A stretch of 64,000 nt of DNA. It comes from Homarus americanus (taxonomy: Eukaryota > Arthropoda > Malacostraca > Decapoda > Nephropidae). Below the pieces are notes generated by a model. It ran no database searches, was not told the origin of the DNA, and was given only the letters and a program-made list of their open reading frames with translations. Both the position numbers and the translations under genes were made by a program. Below, one piece after another: positions 1-11,144 of this stretch (position 1 is its first letter; every line of letters begins with the position of its first letter). The stretch lies in the NCBI RefSeq assembly GCF_018991925.1, contig NW_024737068.1, positions 8,105,613 to 8,169,612 of the forward strand, given 5' to 3'.

Positions 1-3
1 TGC

Positions 4-601
4 ATGAGGCATGACGAAGTAAGAGATCTAACAGCAAATCTACTGAAGGAAATCTGCCACGACGTCATGGTGGAAACGCCCCTTCTTCCATTGGACGGTG
101 AGAACCTCCGTCATATGACTTCAAACACATCCAACGAAGCCAGTGTAGACGTCAGTGCTCGAGGATGTGGACGCGGGGACTGCGAGACTTCTTTGACATA
201 AGGATTTTCGATTCCATTGCAGCATGTGACCGTAACCTAGCTCTGGATGCTGCACACAGGAGGAACGAAAATGACAAGATCAGGGCATATGGAGAGGGGG
301 AGAGAATTCAAAATGTTGATCAGAGCAGCTTTCTCCTCTAGTGTTCACAACCTCTGGTGGGATGGGACCAAGTGCAAGATGTTTCTACGCCAGACTCGCG
401 GAGGTGTTATCTGAACGAAAGCAGCAGCCCAGAAGTTATGTTACAGCCTGGTTGAGATGTCGACTGTCCTTCTCTCTGCTTAGGTCTTCATTGCTTTGCC
501 TCAGGGGAACGAGAGCATCGGCCCCAAAGCCGACAACAGTCGAAGATATTGACTATGAGGCAAAAGTCACTGAATGCTGCATAGGTCTGCGGCTCAACTA
601 A
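4..601 (+). pseudogene. Frameshifted fragment of a dispersed retroelement-associated ORF (copy A)
   Basis: Three successive frames read as one protein family. Residues VRDLTANLLKEICHDVMVE through LPLDGE are in the first frame. The reading moves to another frame near 165-175, giving RDFFDIRIFD to about 338, where it meets a TAG at 339-341. It then continues in the third frame as TSGGMGPSARCFYARLAEVL and WLRCRLSFSLLRSS, ending at TAA 599-601. I recognise this conserved pattern (LPL-GE, FFD-R-F, GGMG, WLRC-LSFSLLRS) from uncharacterised multi-copy metazoan proteins that travel with retroelements; I cannot name the domain. Two single-base frameshifts make it non-functional. The 5' part lies outside the window. 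A second copy on the opposite strand at 12182-12384 shows that it is a repeat rather than a host gene. Confidence 0.72.
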
Positions 602-843
602 CTCAACACAGCTAGGGTAGCTACTTATGTATTAGGATATCTAATTTTAAGGTAATAAAATGGCGGCGAAGGTGTGGCTATTGGGGGAGGCTGGAGGCCA
701 CGTTTAAAAAAAAGTAGGAATATTAACAGTAACAATAATAGTAGTAGTAGTAGTAATAGTAGTAGCAGTAGTAATAGTAGTATTAGCAGTAGTAGCAACA
801 GAAGTAGTTGCAGCAGTATCAACAGCAATAGCAGTCGTAGTAG
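602..843 (+). mobile_element. 3' UTR and AGT/AAT-rich tail of copy A
   Basis: About 100 bp follow the stop codon and end in GGGGGAGGCTGGAGGCCA at 683-700. After that comes an imperfect tract of AGT, AAT and AGC triplets (about 724-843). The same order (stop, AT-rich spacer, GGAGG(C/T)TGGAGGCCA, triplet tail) recurs in inverse orientation at 11990-12184, so this is the 3' terminus of one element family. A simple-repeat tail of this kind is usual for non-LTR-type retroelements. Confidence 0.65.
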
Positions 844-1079
844 ACTAATCCTATATTTAACTCAGTCGCTGTAGAAAACGCAGACAATGGGGAAGTAATA
901 CAGGGCAAACTTGAATATTTGGTACAAACAGAACAAGCTTGAAGAACAACAAGAGTAGGCTACCCAACTGACTACTAATTGGTTATGTTGAGTTTAGTAA
1001 GGCAATAAGATTTATTGGAGCATAACCTAATATATTTTCCTTTTCACCCACATATTAAATATTCTTCACTTCGCTTGAT

Positions 1080-1143
1080 AACCTAACCTAACCTAGCCTA
1101 ACCCAACTTAACTAAACCTAATCCAACCTAACTTAACCTAACT
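1080..1143. repeat. Degenerate interstitial (CCTAA)n telomere-type repeat
   Basis: About 12 CCTAA-like pentamers with substitutions (CCTAG, CCCAA, CTTAA, CCAAC). TTAGG is the standard arthropod telomere repeat; this tract is interstitial and eroded. Confidence 0.8.
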
Positions 1144-1542
1144 ACTGCTATTTAAATAAAATAAAATAAGAATTCTAGGCAAAATTGTGACTTTTTCTGT
1201 GAATTTTTTCCTGTCCTTTTTTCCCCGCGACGCGAAAGAAAAACCAACAACAGCCAGGGAATGGCAAAGACACAGAGCTACTACAATAAGAGAAATTTCC
1301 CAAACATAGAAGAAAAGAGATTGGAATGGTTAACTATCATTTATTTTGACTAATATTATGCAAAATGTATGTATAATTTTCTCTTAGGTGCCAATTTTTG
1401 CTTGTTTCAGCTATTTATCTTGGTTATTTGCCGACTTTTTTTTAAGATCTTAATTGCCTAACCATCCGGACTCTACTCGTGATATTGATGATGATGGCCA
1501 GGATAAACCTCTCACATTTACACTATTTCCTTTCGACTGCGT

Positions 1543-1546
<4 letters not shown>

Positions 1547-1587
<41 letters not shown>
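1547..1587. repeat. (CT)n microsatellite
   Basis: Uninterrupted TC dinucleotides, about 20 units. Confidence 0.97.
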
Positions 1588-1592
<5 letters not shown>

Positions 1593-1862
1593 TCTGCGGC
1601 CACGGTTGCAGCGCTGCACTGTTCGCGTCCTACGATCTTCTCAGTCCTAAGACACCAAGTACCAACACTGCCTCACCGACATCCCACAACTCCAGTGTTT
1701 CCATTCCGGTGTCCTGACTCCAACTAACCTAATTCTCTTTCCATATTACTATATTATTATTGTCTTTCTTACATCACTGCGTTCGGTGTTTCTCCTCAGG
1801 TTCTTGCCCAACTTCATCAGGTGGTTGGGTGAGTGGACCACGTGGCTGGCGGGCTGTTATCC

Positions 1863-3329
1863 TCACACTTGAAGGGCATGTATGGCAAGTATAATGAGGT
1901 CCCAGAGATTGCTGGTACTCACCTCTGTTTCTTGGGCTTTTTCATAGAAGAGTTCTTCTTCTGGACTTATGCTCTGAACATTCGGTTTACGCATCGTCGT
2001 GAGACGTAGGCACTCATAATCGAATAACCGATAGGGAATATCACGGGGATTTCTAAGAGATAACGGGAAAGCCAGTCCTAAATCAATCAGCCGGACTTGT
2101 GGGTCAGTAGGGTCGTCGCTAATGATTATATTACCACCGTGGATATCACCGTGTCCGAACCCTGCCTTATGAACTTCTCCAATAGCCAGAGCTATCCTCA
2201 AAAAAACAAGGAGACTGCTCTTTACGTCAGCACTTAAAATGAACTTATTATAAACCTAGCCCGGACAATATTCCATAACGATTAACGTTGAAATTTTAAC
2301 GCCTTCTATTGACCTCAAAACACCATAGAGTTTGGGAATTCCACCGATACCCCCTAACTTCTGCAATAACCGGGCCTCGTACAAAGCTGATGTGTCTTCT
2401 ATGTCGTAAAAGTAGAGGCTAATTAATTCTTTGATCACTACAGGAATCGTCTCACCGTTCTTGAGGGTTAAGGTGCCCTAGTAAGCGGTGCCAAAAACTC
2501 CTTTACCCAACTTTTTGCCAATTTTTAGATCCTCAGGACGGATGACTGGGCAGCCCTCGGCTTCTATCCTTTGGCCCATACCTAACCGGGGGCGTCCTAC
2601 CCTCTTCGAATTCTTCTTACCCCACTTTACGTCACTACCGAAAGACTCTGAAGAACATTCTTTTAATTTCAGTTTTTTCTTGCACGGTTCATCATCATCT
2701 GAGTCAGACTGAGGTAGAGGGCGTTTACATCCTCTGCCATTAGAATCGATGGACTTCATGGGGGAATTTTCTTCTAATTTTTGTGTTTTCTTGCACGGTT
2801 CATCATCATCTGAGTCAGACTGAGGTAGAGGGCGCTTACATCCTCTGCCATGAGAATCGATGGACTTCATGGGTGAATTTTCTTCTAATTTTTGTTTTTT
2901 CGTGCACGGTTCATCATCATCTGAGTCAGACTGAGGTAGAGGGCGTTTACATCCTCTGCCATTAGAATCGATGGACTTCATGGGGGAATTTTCTTCTAAT
3001 TTTTGTTTTTTCTTGCACGGTTCATCATCATCTGAGTCAGACTGAGGTAGAGGTCGCTTACATCCTCTGCCATTAGAATCGATGGACTTCTTGGGTGAAT
3101 TTTCTTCTAATTTTTGTGTTTTCTTGCACGGTTCATCATCATCTGAGTCAGACTGAGGTAGAGGGCGTTTACATCCTCTGCCATTAGAATCGATGGACTT
3201 CATGGGTGAATTTTCTTCTAATTTTTGTGTTTTCTTGCACGGTTCATCATCATCTGAGTCGGACTGAGGTAGAGGGCGTTTGCATTGTCTACCTTTTGGC
3301 TTGGGGAGCTTATTAAGTGAATGGGACAT
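1863..3329 (-). pseudogene. Protein-kinase-like gene with an N-terminal 37-residue repeat array and two in-frame TAG codons
   Basis: One minus-strand frame runs from the ATG at 3327-3329 to TGA at 1863-1865 (488 codons) with no frameshift. TAG stands at codon 284 (2478-2480) and codon 358 (2256-2258). After MSHSLNKLPK come six near-identical 37-residue repeats rich in KRP, SDSDDDEP and KK.QKLEE, resembling nuclear-localisation plus acidic CK2-type stretches. The kinase domain starts at about residue 267: glycine loop GKGVFGTAY (275-283), VVIK lysine (K300), an alpha-C glutamate in ALYEARLLQKL, hinge VMEYCPG, catalytic HGDIHGGN (D395, N400) and metal-binding IDLG (D416). All residues needed for catalysis are present. 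The frame stops soon after an alpha-F-like LWDLIILAI, so most of the C-lobe is missing. HGD instead of HRD and DLG instead of DFG mark it as divergent; I cannot place it in a named family. It could be a TE-borne, virus-derived or lineage-expanded host kinase. It is most simply a recent pseudogene, but stop readthrough is not excluded. Confidence 0.75.
2665..3293 (-). repeat. 111-bp coding tandem repeat (six copies) in the kinase-like frame
   Basis: Five full and one partial 111-bp units (37 codons) differ by only a few substitutions, for example KKT/KKK/TKK, N/H and MK/KK. The period is an exact multiple of three and no unit is frameshifted. That differs from the neighbouring 23-bp array and fits amplification inside a formerly translated sequence. 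Confidence 0.9.
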
Positions 3330-3423
3330 AACTAAGAATAAATAGTTTTTAACAGACGAGAAATACCGAGGAAGTCGATTTATTTGAGTGGACGAAAATG
3401 TAGTAAGAATGGAGCCTCGGTAG

Positions 3424-5749
3424 AGTTGTAGTGTAGAGATAACCAGTGTCGTAGTGTAGATATAACCAGTGTTGTAGTGTAGATATAACCAGTGTTGTAG
3501 TGTAGATATAACCAGTGTTGTAGTGTAGATATAACCAGTGTCGTAGTGTAGATATAACCAGTGTTGTAGTGTAGATATAACCAGTGTTGTAGTGTAGATA
3601 TAACCAGTGTTGTAGTGTACATATAACCAGTGTTGTAGTGTAGATATAACCAGTGTTGTGGTGTAGATATAACCAGTGTTGTGGTGTAGATATAACCAGT
3701 GTTGTAATGTAGATATAACCAGTGTTGTAGTGTAGACATGGCCAGTGTTGTAGTATAGATATAACCAGTGTTGTAGTGTAGATATAACCAGTGTTGTAGT
3801 GTAGATATAACCAGTGTTGTAATGTAGATATAACCAGTGTTGTAGTGTAGACATGGCCAGTGTTGTAGTATAGATATAACCAGTGTTGTAGTGTAGATAT
3901 AACCAGTGTTGTGGTGTAGATATAACCAGTGTTGTAGTGTAGATATAACCAGTGTTGTAGTGTAGATATAACCAGTGTTGTAGTGTAGATATAACCAGTG
4001 TTGTAGTGTAGATATAACCAGTGTTGTAGTGTAGATATAACCCAGTGTTGTAGTGTAGATATAACCAGTGTTGTAGTGTAGATATAACCAGTGTTGTAGT
4101 GTAGATATAACCAGTGTTGTAGTGTAGATATAAGTGTTGTAGTGTAGATATAACAGTGTTGTAGTGTAGATATAACCAGTGTTGTAGTGTAGATATAACC
4201 AGTGTTGTAGTGTAGATATAACCAGTGTTGTAGTGTAGATATAACCAGTGTTGTAGTGTAGATATAATCCAGTGTTGTAGTGTAGATATAACCAGTGTTG
4301 TAGTGTAGATATAACCAGTGTTGTAGTGTAGATATAACCAGTGTTGTAGTGTAGATATAACCAGTGTTGTAGTGTAGATATAACCAGTGTTGTAGTGTAG
4401 ATATAACCAGTGTTGTAGTGTAGATATAACCAGTGTTGTAGTGTAGATATAACCAGTGTTGTAGTGTAGATATAACCAGTGTGTGTAGTGTAGTAGTGTA
4501 GATATAACCAGTGTTGTAGTGTAGATATAACCAGTGTTGTAGTGTAGATATAACCAGTGTTGTAGTGTAGATATAACCAGTGTTGTAGTGTAGATATAAC
4601 CAGTGTTGTAGTGTAGATATAACCAGTGTTGTAGTGTAGATATAACCAGTGTTGTAGTGTAGATATAACCAGTGTTGTAGTGTAGATATAACCAGTGTTG
4701 TAGTGTAGATATAACCAGTGTTGTAGTGTAGATATAACCAGTGTTGTAGTGTAGATATAACCAGTGTTGTAGTGTAGATATAACTAGTGTTGTAGTGTAG
4801 ATATAACCAGTGTTGTAATGTAGATATAACCAGTGGTGTAGTGTAGATATAACCAGTGTTGTAGTGTAGACATAACCAGTGTTGTAGTGAAGATATAACC
4901 AGAGTTGTAGTGTAGAGATAACCAGTGTCGTAGTGTAGATATAACCAGAGTTGTAGTGTAGAGATAACCAGTGTCGTAGTGTAGATATAACCAGTGTTGT
5001 AGTGTAGATATAACCAGTGTTGTAGTGTAGATATAACCAGTGTTGTAGTGTAGATATAACCAGTGTTGTAGTGTAGATATAACCAGTGTTGTAATGTAGA
5101 TATAACCAGTGTTGTAGTGTAGATATAACCAGTGTTGTAATGTAGATATAACCAGTGTTGTAATGTAGATATAACCAGTGTTGTAGTGTAGATATAACCA
5201 GTGTTGTAGTGAAGATATAACCAGTGTTGTAGTGAAGATATGGCCAGTGTTGTAGTGTAGATATAACCAGTGTTGTAGTGAAGATATGGCCAGTGTTGTA
5301 ATGTAGATATAACCAGTGTTGTAGTGTAGATATAACCAGTGTTGTAGTGAAGATATAACCAGTGTTGTAGTGAAGATATAACCAGTGTTGTAGTGTAGAT
5401 ATAACCAGTGTTGTAGTGAAGATATAACCAGTGTTGTAGTGTAGATATTACCAGTGTTGTAGTGTAGATATAACCAGTGTTGTAGTGTAGATATAACCAG
5501 TGTTGTAGTGTAGATATAACCAGTGTCGTAGTGTAGATATAACCAGTGTTGTAGTGAAGATATAACCAGTGTTGTAGTGAAGATATGGCCAGTGTTGTAG
5601 TGTAGATATAACCAGTGTTGTAGTGTAGATATAACCAGTGTTCTAGTGAAGATATGGCCAGTGTTGTAGTGAAGATATAACCAGTGTTGTAGTGAAGATA
5701 TGGCCAGTGTTGTAGTGAAGATATGGCCAGTGTTGTAGTGTTGTAGTCC
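3424..5749. repeat. 23-bp minisatellite, about 100 copies
   Basis: The unit contains AACCAGTGTTGTAGTG followed by TAGATAT. The central part (about 3950-4780) is nearly uniform, while the edges carry variants (GAAGATATGG, CGTAGTG, ACATGG, GTGGTG). A few units are shortened, near 4130-4155 and 4480-4500. The unit has no stop codon in any minus-strand frame, so frames of hundreds of codons (Tyr/Thr/Leu/His/Trp-rich) arise without coding meaning. It ends about 95 bp upstream of the kinase ATG. Confidence 0.97.
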
Positions 5750-7150
5750 ATCGCTAGCTCAATAAATTAATTATGCACGTGTCTTATGTTTGAGAAAATA
5801 TAATTAATGATCTTGATAATCAATTATTTACACTGTCACATTCTATGCCTCATAATGTTAATTAAAACTTTTTACAGATATTTTATCACCCGCTTTGATA
5901 TGAAGTTCTCATCCACAAATAATTAATCGATATGTTTTAGATATCTTATTGTTTGCTTCATATTTTAGACCATTCAAGATTTTCCATTCTCGATATCTGC
6001 AACGCGTTGATAATTACGACTGTCTTGATGTACTGTACAACCAGAGAGACCGAACAAACCCATCCCAAGCTACTTTATAAATGTTTTGATGCCATGAACA
6101 GTAGGGTGAATAGTACTGAAGCGTCTTTCGTTACGTATCGCAGAAGACTCGTCAACTATAGTTCTTGTCGTATGTATTCAGGTGATGGAGCAGCGACTCC
6201 TTTACCACCTATCGATTCATTATGACGAAATAGGTTAAGTCAGTTTTGGATAATTTAAAGGCAAAGTGACTTTGTTAAGCATTCCTAAGTTAAATTTTAT
6301 TAAATAAGGTTAGGTTAAGTGAGGATTACATGAAGAGAGGTTAGATTGAGTTAATATTAAATTAGAATAGATAAGGATGAGATTAAAATGGATTAAAATC
6401 AGATAAAAAATAAGGTTAACATAGGTTAGGTTAGTTTTAGATTAAACCAGACAATTAGAAAAAGTCGGGTTGTTATGTTACAATTAATTTTTTTTTATAT
6501 TCACGACAAAATTTTTCTCGTCAAGGGAAGACTCGAAGACTATCCCCTGTCACTACTTAATCTACTATAGGTGTATCAGGGAGCATCTATATATATTATA
6601 AATAAATCTTCTTTTCTCTCATTTGCTTTGTTGATCAGGTAGCAGTTACACAAAGGAGAATATATATGAATAATTTTACAGTATATTATTTATTCTATAT
6701 TCTATTCCTCCGCTATGTTATAATGTTATAGTCTAAGTTTATAGAGCCGATATAACCGATATTCACACAACATTTCCCGTTATCTGTTGTGGTATAGAAA
6801 CGGAATGATAAGGGTCTTGTAATTGGTTTAATAATAGCTGGGGTTTTTTTTTCTTTTTAGGAAAGTTTAACATAAATTATATACTCGCTGTACAGGATTA
6901 AATTCGGAAATAAGATTGGTATCATTACAATGTAAAAAATTATGTTCTGCTTTCCTGTAATGAGACATACGATCACAATAACGAACAGAGCTTCCGTTCA
7001 TGTTAGCCACTGTGTCGTGTTGTGTCGTGTCGTCATCCACCTCCATCATCTCTTCAGTGGCGGGAAAACCTTCCGTGAATATCGTAACAATAACCTCAAA
7101 GCAAATCTCTCGTCTGTTTTAAATAATAATTCCTTGTGATCTTCTTAAGT
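5750..7150. other. AT-rich non-coding stretch
   Basis: No supportable gene. A plus-strand frame at 5953-6225 has no recognisable feature. Degenerate TTAGG-type sequence occupies about 6301-6450. Confidence 0.55.
6301..6450. repeat. Degenerate interstitial (TTAGG)n tract
   Basis: Clusters of GGTTAGGTTAAG and related AGATTA/GGATTA variants; heavily eroded and on the opposite strand sense to the tract at 1080. Confidence 0.6.
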
Positions 7151-7154
7151 GAAG

Positions 7155-7198
7155 ATGAGGAGGGGGAGGAGGAGGAGGAGGAGGAGGAGTGGGGGGCA
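7155..7198. repeat. (GGA)n purine tract
   Basis: GAGG and GGA triplets running into GGGGGG; purines only over about 40 bp. Confidence 0.9.
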
Positions 7199-8383
7199 GG
7201 TGTACGGAAGGGCCCGGGAGAAAGATGAAGAGGAAGAGTTAGTGGCTAAATATCACCAGCATGTTGCGTTTATTCTTGTGTCTGTTTCCCCCTTCCCCTT
7301 TACTCCTCCTCTTTCTCCTCTCTTCCGCAGCAAAACAATCATCAGTAATGCCGGCCACAAATCACCTTCCCCGGCTCATAAATTGGGAGTAAATTGGCAG
7401 TGTGGAGTGCTGGCCGGTTGATGGACGGCCGGAGTTCTGTCATTCCCAGACCAAATCAATAGAGATTACACATGCAACCTCACTTTGTTTTTCCTCCTCT
7501 ATTCTTTTACTTTGTTTTTTATATTATATACATATACCCTCTTGTGTCCCCTGAAACGGTGGTGGAGAACGGCTGGTGCTGGAGGGAGATAAAGCTCGCG
7601 TAACTAACTTGACTTTCCGTGTGATTGAAGAAATTTTATCAGTATAAAAAAAAAGCCCCCGAAAATTAGTTCAGTTTCAAATTCTATAAGGAAAAGCTCA
7701 AATCATTTTTAAATTTCAGTATAATTTATTTTAATTACTTATTCTTAGTCTTATCCTAACTGCGATAAACAGAAACAAATGAGTGTGTTTGTTGATTGAG
7801 CTGTCTGTATGGATTTTGGTTTTTTTTTCACTGTTATTTACATCAAGTGAAATAAAACGAAGGACTAATAATTTTACTCTCTGCTTTCAGTTCCACTCAA
7901 AGACTCACTATCTCACTTCACTCTCAAGTCCAAATTTACTCTGTTTGTGAGTAAGAATTAAACTCTTCTTATTTGTTTTATGAAATATCAAATACCGTAA
8001 AAAAAAAAATCTGTTTATGTCTTCATTCCCACCCAGGGGAGATGGTATACTGCGTTGTTGAGGCGTCACGACAAAGCATCAAGCAGGAATATATCATCTC
8101 CCTAGCCAGTCTACTTGTATATGTCGTGGTTTAGACGCATATACCCCATCTCGACTATGCTAATTAGGGGTGTGAATATACCTGCATATTTCTTTTCCCT
8201 GTGCGTTTATGTGTGCAAGTAAGTGTAAGGTGGCTTGTGTACTGTTTACGGTGGGCTGTGTGTATGATGGTGAGTGTAGTGTATGTATGATGCTTGTTGA
8301 ACCCTATGTATGATTTACTTTGTATGTATTCCAGTTTGTATGTGGATATAATGTGTATATAATAATTTTCGTGTATTTTTCAA
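7199..8383. other. Non-coding stretch, no gene seen
   Basis: Mixed-composition unique DNA with short homopolymers; no conserved protein or RNA recognised. Confidence 0.5.
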
Positions 8384-8408
8384 ACACACACACACACACA
8401 CACACACT
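8384..8408. repeat. (AC)n microsatellite
   Basis: About 12 AC units. Confidence 0.95.
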
Positions 8409-8621
8409 TAAACAACGCTATACACACGTACGCTTACTGTCAACAAACACCAATGAGAAGCGTGTGTGTACAGGAAGAGCAAGAGAGAGTAATCATAGGA
8501 TTTCTCCCAAGCATTAAGCGGCGTGAAGACGTGACATTGGCTATTACGGATCGATAATGCCTTAATCTTCTGCAATCACTGGGTGAGATTACGGCAATCT
8601 CATCTGGAGGACTTGCATACG

Positions 8622-9005
8622 ACCTCTCTCTCTTACACACACATACTCTTCTTCCCTCTTTCCTTTACACACTATCTTTCTCTCTTTCTCTGTTACTCTC
8701 GTATTTTATTCGTTCTTGCTCTCTCGTTCTCTCACTTTTGTTCTACCTCCCTCGTTTTGCCTGTCTGTCTGTTCGTCTCTTTATCTCTATCTACTGTATC
8801 TCTCGCTCTCTATATTTTATTTCTCTCTCGTTCTATCTATCACTCTCTCTCTCTCGTTTTCTTTCTCTCTCTTACTTTTTTTCTCTAATTAGCTCTTGTT
8901 CTCTCCTTTTCTCTTTCTCTCTCTCGTTCTTTCTCTCCTTCGCTCTATCTCTCTAGTTCTCATTTTCTATGTGATTCACTGTTTCTCTGTCTCTCTATCT
9001 CTTTT
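8622..9005. repeat. CT-rich degenerate microsatellite (TCTCTC/TCTTTC)
   Basis: About 380 bp strongly pyrimidine-biased, with repeated CTCTCTCGTTCT-like segments. Plus-strand Ser/Leu/Phe-rich frames here are by-products. Confidence 0.85.
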
Positions 9006-9177
9006 CGTACATGGAGTAACGTTTAGTAATTTCTTTCACGTCTTGCTTATTCCACGGAGGGATAATGAAAAGTCACGGACGAAAAATAGCACAGGATTAT
9101 ATAATTTGTTCAATGTATTTTCTATGTATTTTCTTATTCATTTACTTATGTTTGTGGATTAGAAATTCAGAGAAAGT

Positions 9178-9245
9178 GGGTGGGGGGGTGGGGGGGTGGG
9201 GGTGGTGGGGGGTTGTAGGAGGTGTGGGGGAGGAGAAAAGGGGGA
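9178..9245 (+). repeat. G-run tract with G-quadruplex potential
   Basis: Five or more runs of 3-7 G separated by single T or short spacers on the plus strand; meets the usual G3+N1-7 pattern. Confidence 0.8.
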
Positions 9246-9266
9246 AGGATAGAGAATGTTTTGCGA

Positions 9267-9267
<1 letters not shown>

Positions 9268-9309
<42 letters not shown>
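9268..9309. repeat. (GT)n microsatellite
   Basis: About 21 units, lying 20 bp downstream of the G-rich tract. Confidence 0.97.
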
Positions 9310-9310
<1 letters not shown>

Positions 9311-11093
9311 TAAGGATGATGTGTGCATGTGTTTATGTACGTAATGAAAATGGTACATGTGCATATTTCTGTACGTATGTTTAATTTACATTCGCGTGCG
9401 TGTGTTAGTAAGAATTAAACCAAGAATTATATTTTCATGTTTATAACTACGTGTTGAGTTGTGACATAGGGATAACATACATCGGGAGGCACCTACTGTG
9501 GTCCCCAGTATACCACTCCCTGTTCCGCCCCGCCCTGTGTCACCTTGTCTTGCACTCACTCACTCACTCACTAACTGACTCACATTATAACAGTACAATA
9601 CAATTAGATATGATACAGTATACAACATTGCTATACCATAAGAAGAATATCTACAGACGACAAAGACTACACAAATAGACAGAGAATACCGTAGTAATGA
9701 ACGTATAACTACATACATTATCCTAAAGTTACACAACACTGAAAAGGAAAAACAAAAATAAGTTGGTTTAGCGTGCAACACGTCACCTGTTGAAAACTTC
9801 GTCCCAGTGTAGGAAAAATGTATTGTGTTGAGTAGAGTGAGTTCAGTCGAAATAACATTATTAAGGTGTGAATAAACATGAACGTATTACAAGTTGTGTG
9901 CGTCGTAAAGCAGAAATGAATTTACTTTTTACTGTTGCCGCCCTCCTGTCGCCGCCTCGTAATTACTAATGAATATGCAGTAAAAGACAATTAAATCCGA
10001 GCCTTAATTGACACAGCGACAATCATCAAGGCTACAGCAGTAATGAAGGACACTCTAACAAACTGATTTGACAGATTTATTCATTAATTTATCGCTCCAA
10101 TAAAGAGTAATTCGTTGCTGGTTTGAAATACTTTATGCCCAAAAGAAAATGTACAAACAAAGTGCTCTTAGTGGTAGTAATTTATGAACAAACAACAATG
10201 TGATGGGCATTTGTGAAATATGTGTTTTGAAGGGAGTGACACAGGTAATTTGCATGCGAGAGTGTATGTGCGTATATACGTGAGAGCCTTTGTGTTTGTA
10301 TGTAATGATTGTGTGCTTACACTGTGATAAATGGTTCTTTCATGCATGTTAAACCGTGTCACTAAAATGTAATTTACGTGCACGTTTTCGACAGCGGGAA
10401 TGAACTAATTTGCAGGTGCATGTGAGTGTGTGGACACAGTGGCCCAGTGCTCGGCCCCTCTCAATTTCAAGGTCCTCAAGGCAGAGACGAACAGTACTCA
10501 ACACCATCCACTCGACGTAACTGTAAATACGTACCGGTACCTTTAACAATGCAAATTTTTCGCACATAAGCTGGACTCATTCCTGGTTTAACCGTATACC
10601 GCTGAAGAGTCCGGGGCACAGATACTAGCACAAACACGACACGCTCTTAACAGGACCTAGCTAACACGTTTACTCCTTTACCTCGTAACACTGAGAGAGA
10701 TTGTAAGTTTCGCTATAATCCTTGGCTATTAAATACTTGCTTAGTGAACAGAAGGAATATATTTTTGGGAGTCTTTAAAGTTGTTTGTTATTCAATGTGG
10801 AAATTAAGTCTTGATGAACGGGTATTAACGACCAGTCCAGCTGAATTACCCAAATACAGACAGAAAAAACAAACAAAAACAATTATAGCTGATTTAAGTG
10901 ATTGATTATTTAATTTATTGATATAATTACTTAGAACCAAAAGGGAAGAGGCAGAGAACCACAGTATAAAATCTAAGACAGATCAGACATTACTGTGCCC
11001 TTCACCCGAGTTTATCTAACATCAGACAAGACACGAAAGATGAGGCTGACGGTCTTAATATGTCTGTCCTACACATGAAGAGTTACTGCTTAT

Positions 11094-11098
<5 letters not shown>
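9310..11098. other. Non-coding stretch, mostly unique DNA
   Basis: Contains a short CACT tetranucleotide tract (about 9553-9582). About 9930-10100 is unique sequence with several ATTA/TAAT cores and could be a regulatory island, but nothing proves it. No gene seen. Confidence 0.45.

Positions 11099-11142
<44 letters not shown>
11099..11142. repeat. (GA)n microsatellite
   Basis: About 22 perfect AG units. Confidence 0.97.

Positions 11143-11144
<2 letters not shown>

Larger units (their letters stand above)
844..1862. other. Non-coding stretch with a telomere-type tract and a (CT)n
   Basis: No gene is supportable. It is AT-rich, with a CCTAA tract and a (CT)n listed separately. Confidence 0.6.

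Noticed and set aside
3349..5751. 800-codon minus-strand open frame
   Set aside because: It is generated by the stop-free 23-bp unit; composition repeats every 23 residues and all three frames are open.
10405..10570. tRNA-like sequence on the minus strand (GTTCGTCTCTGCC...ACCTTGAAATTGAGA)
   Set aside because: Box spacing and sequence too weak; no cloverleaf could be drawn.
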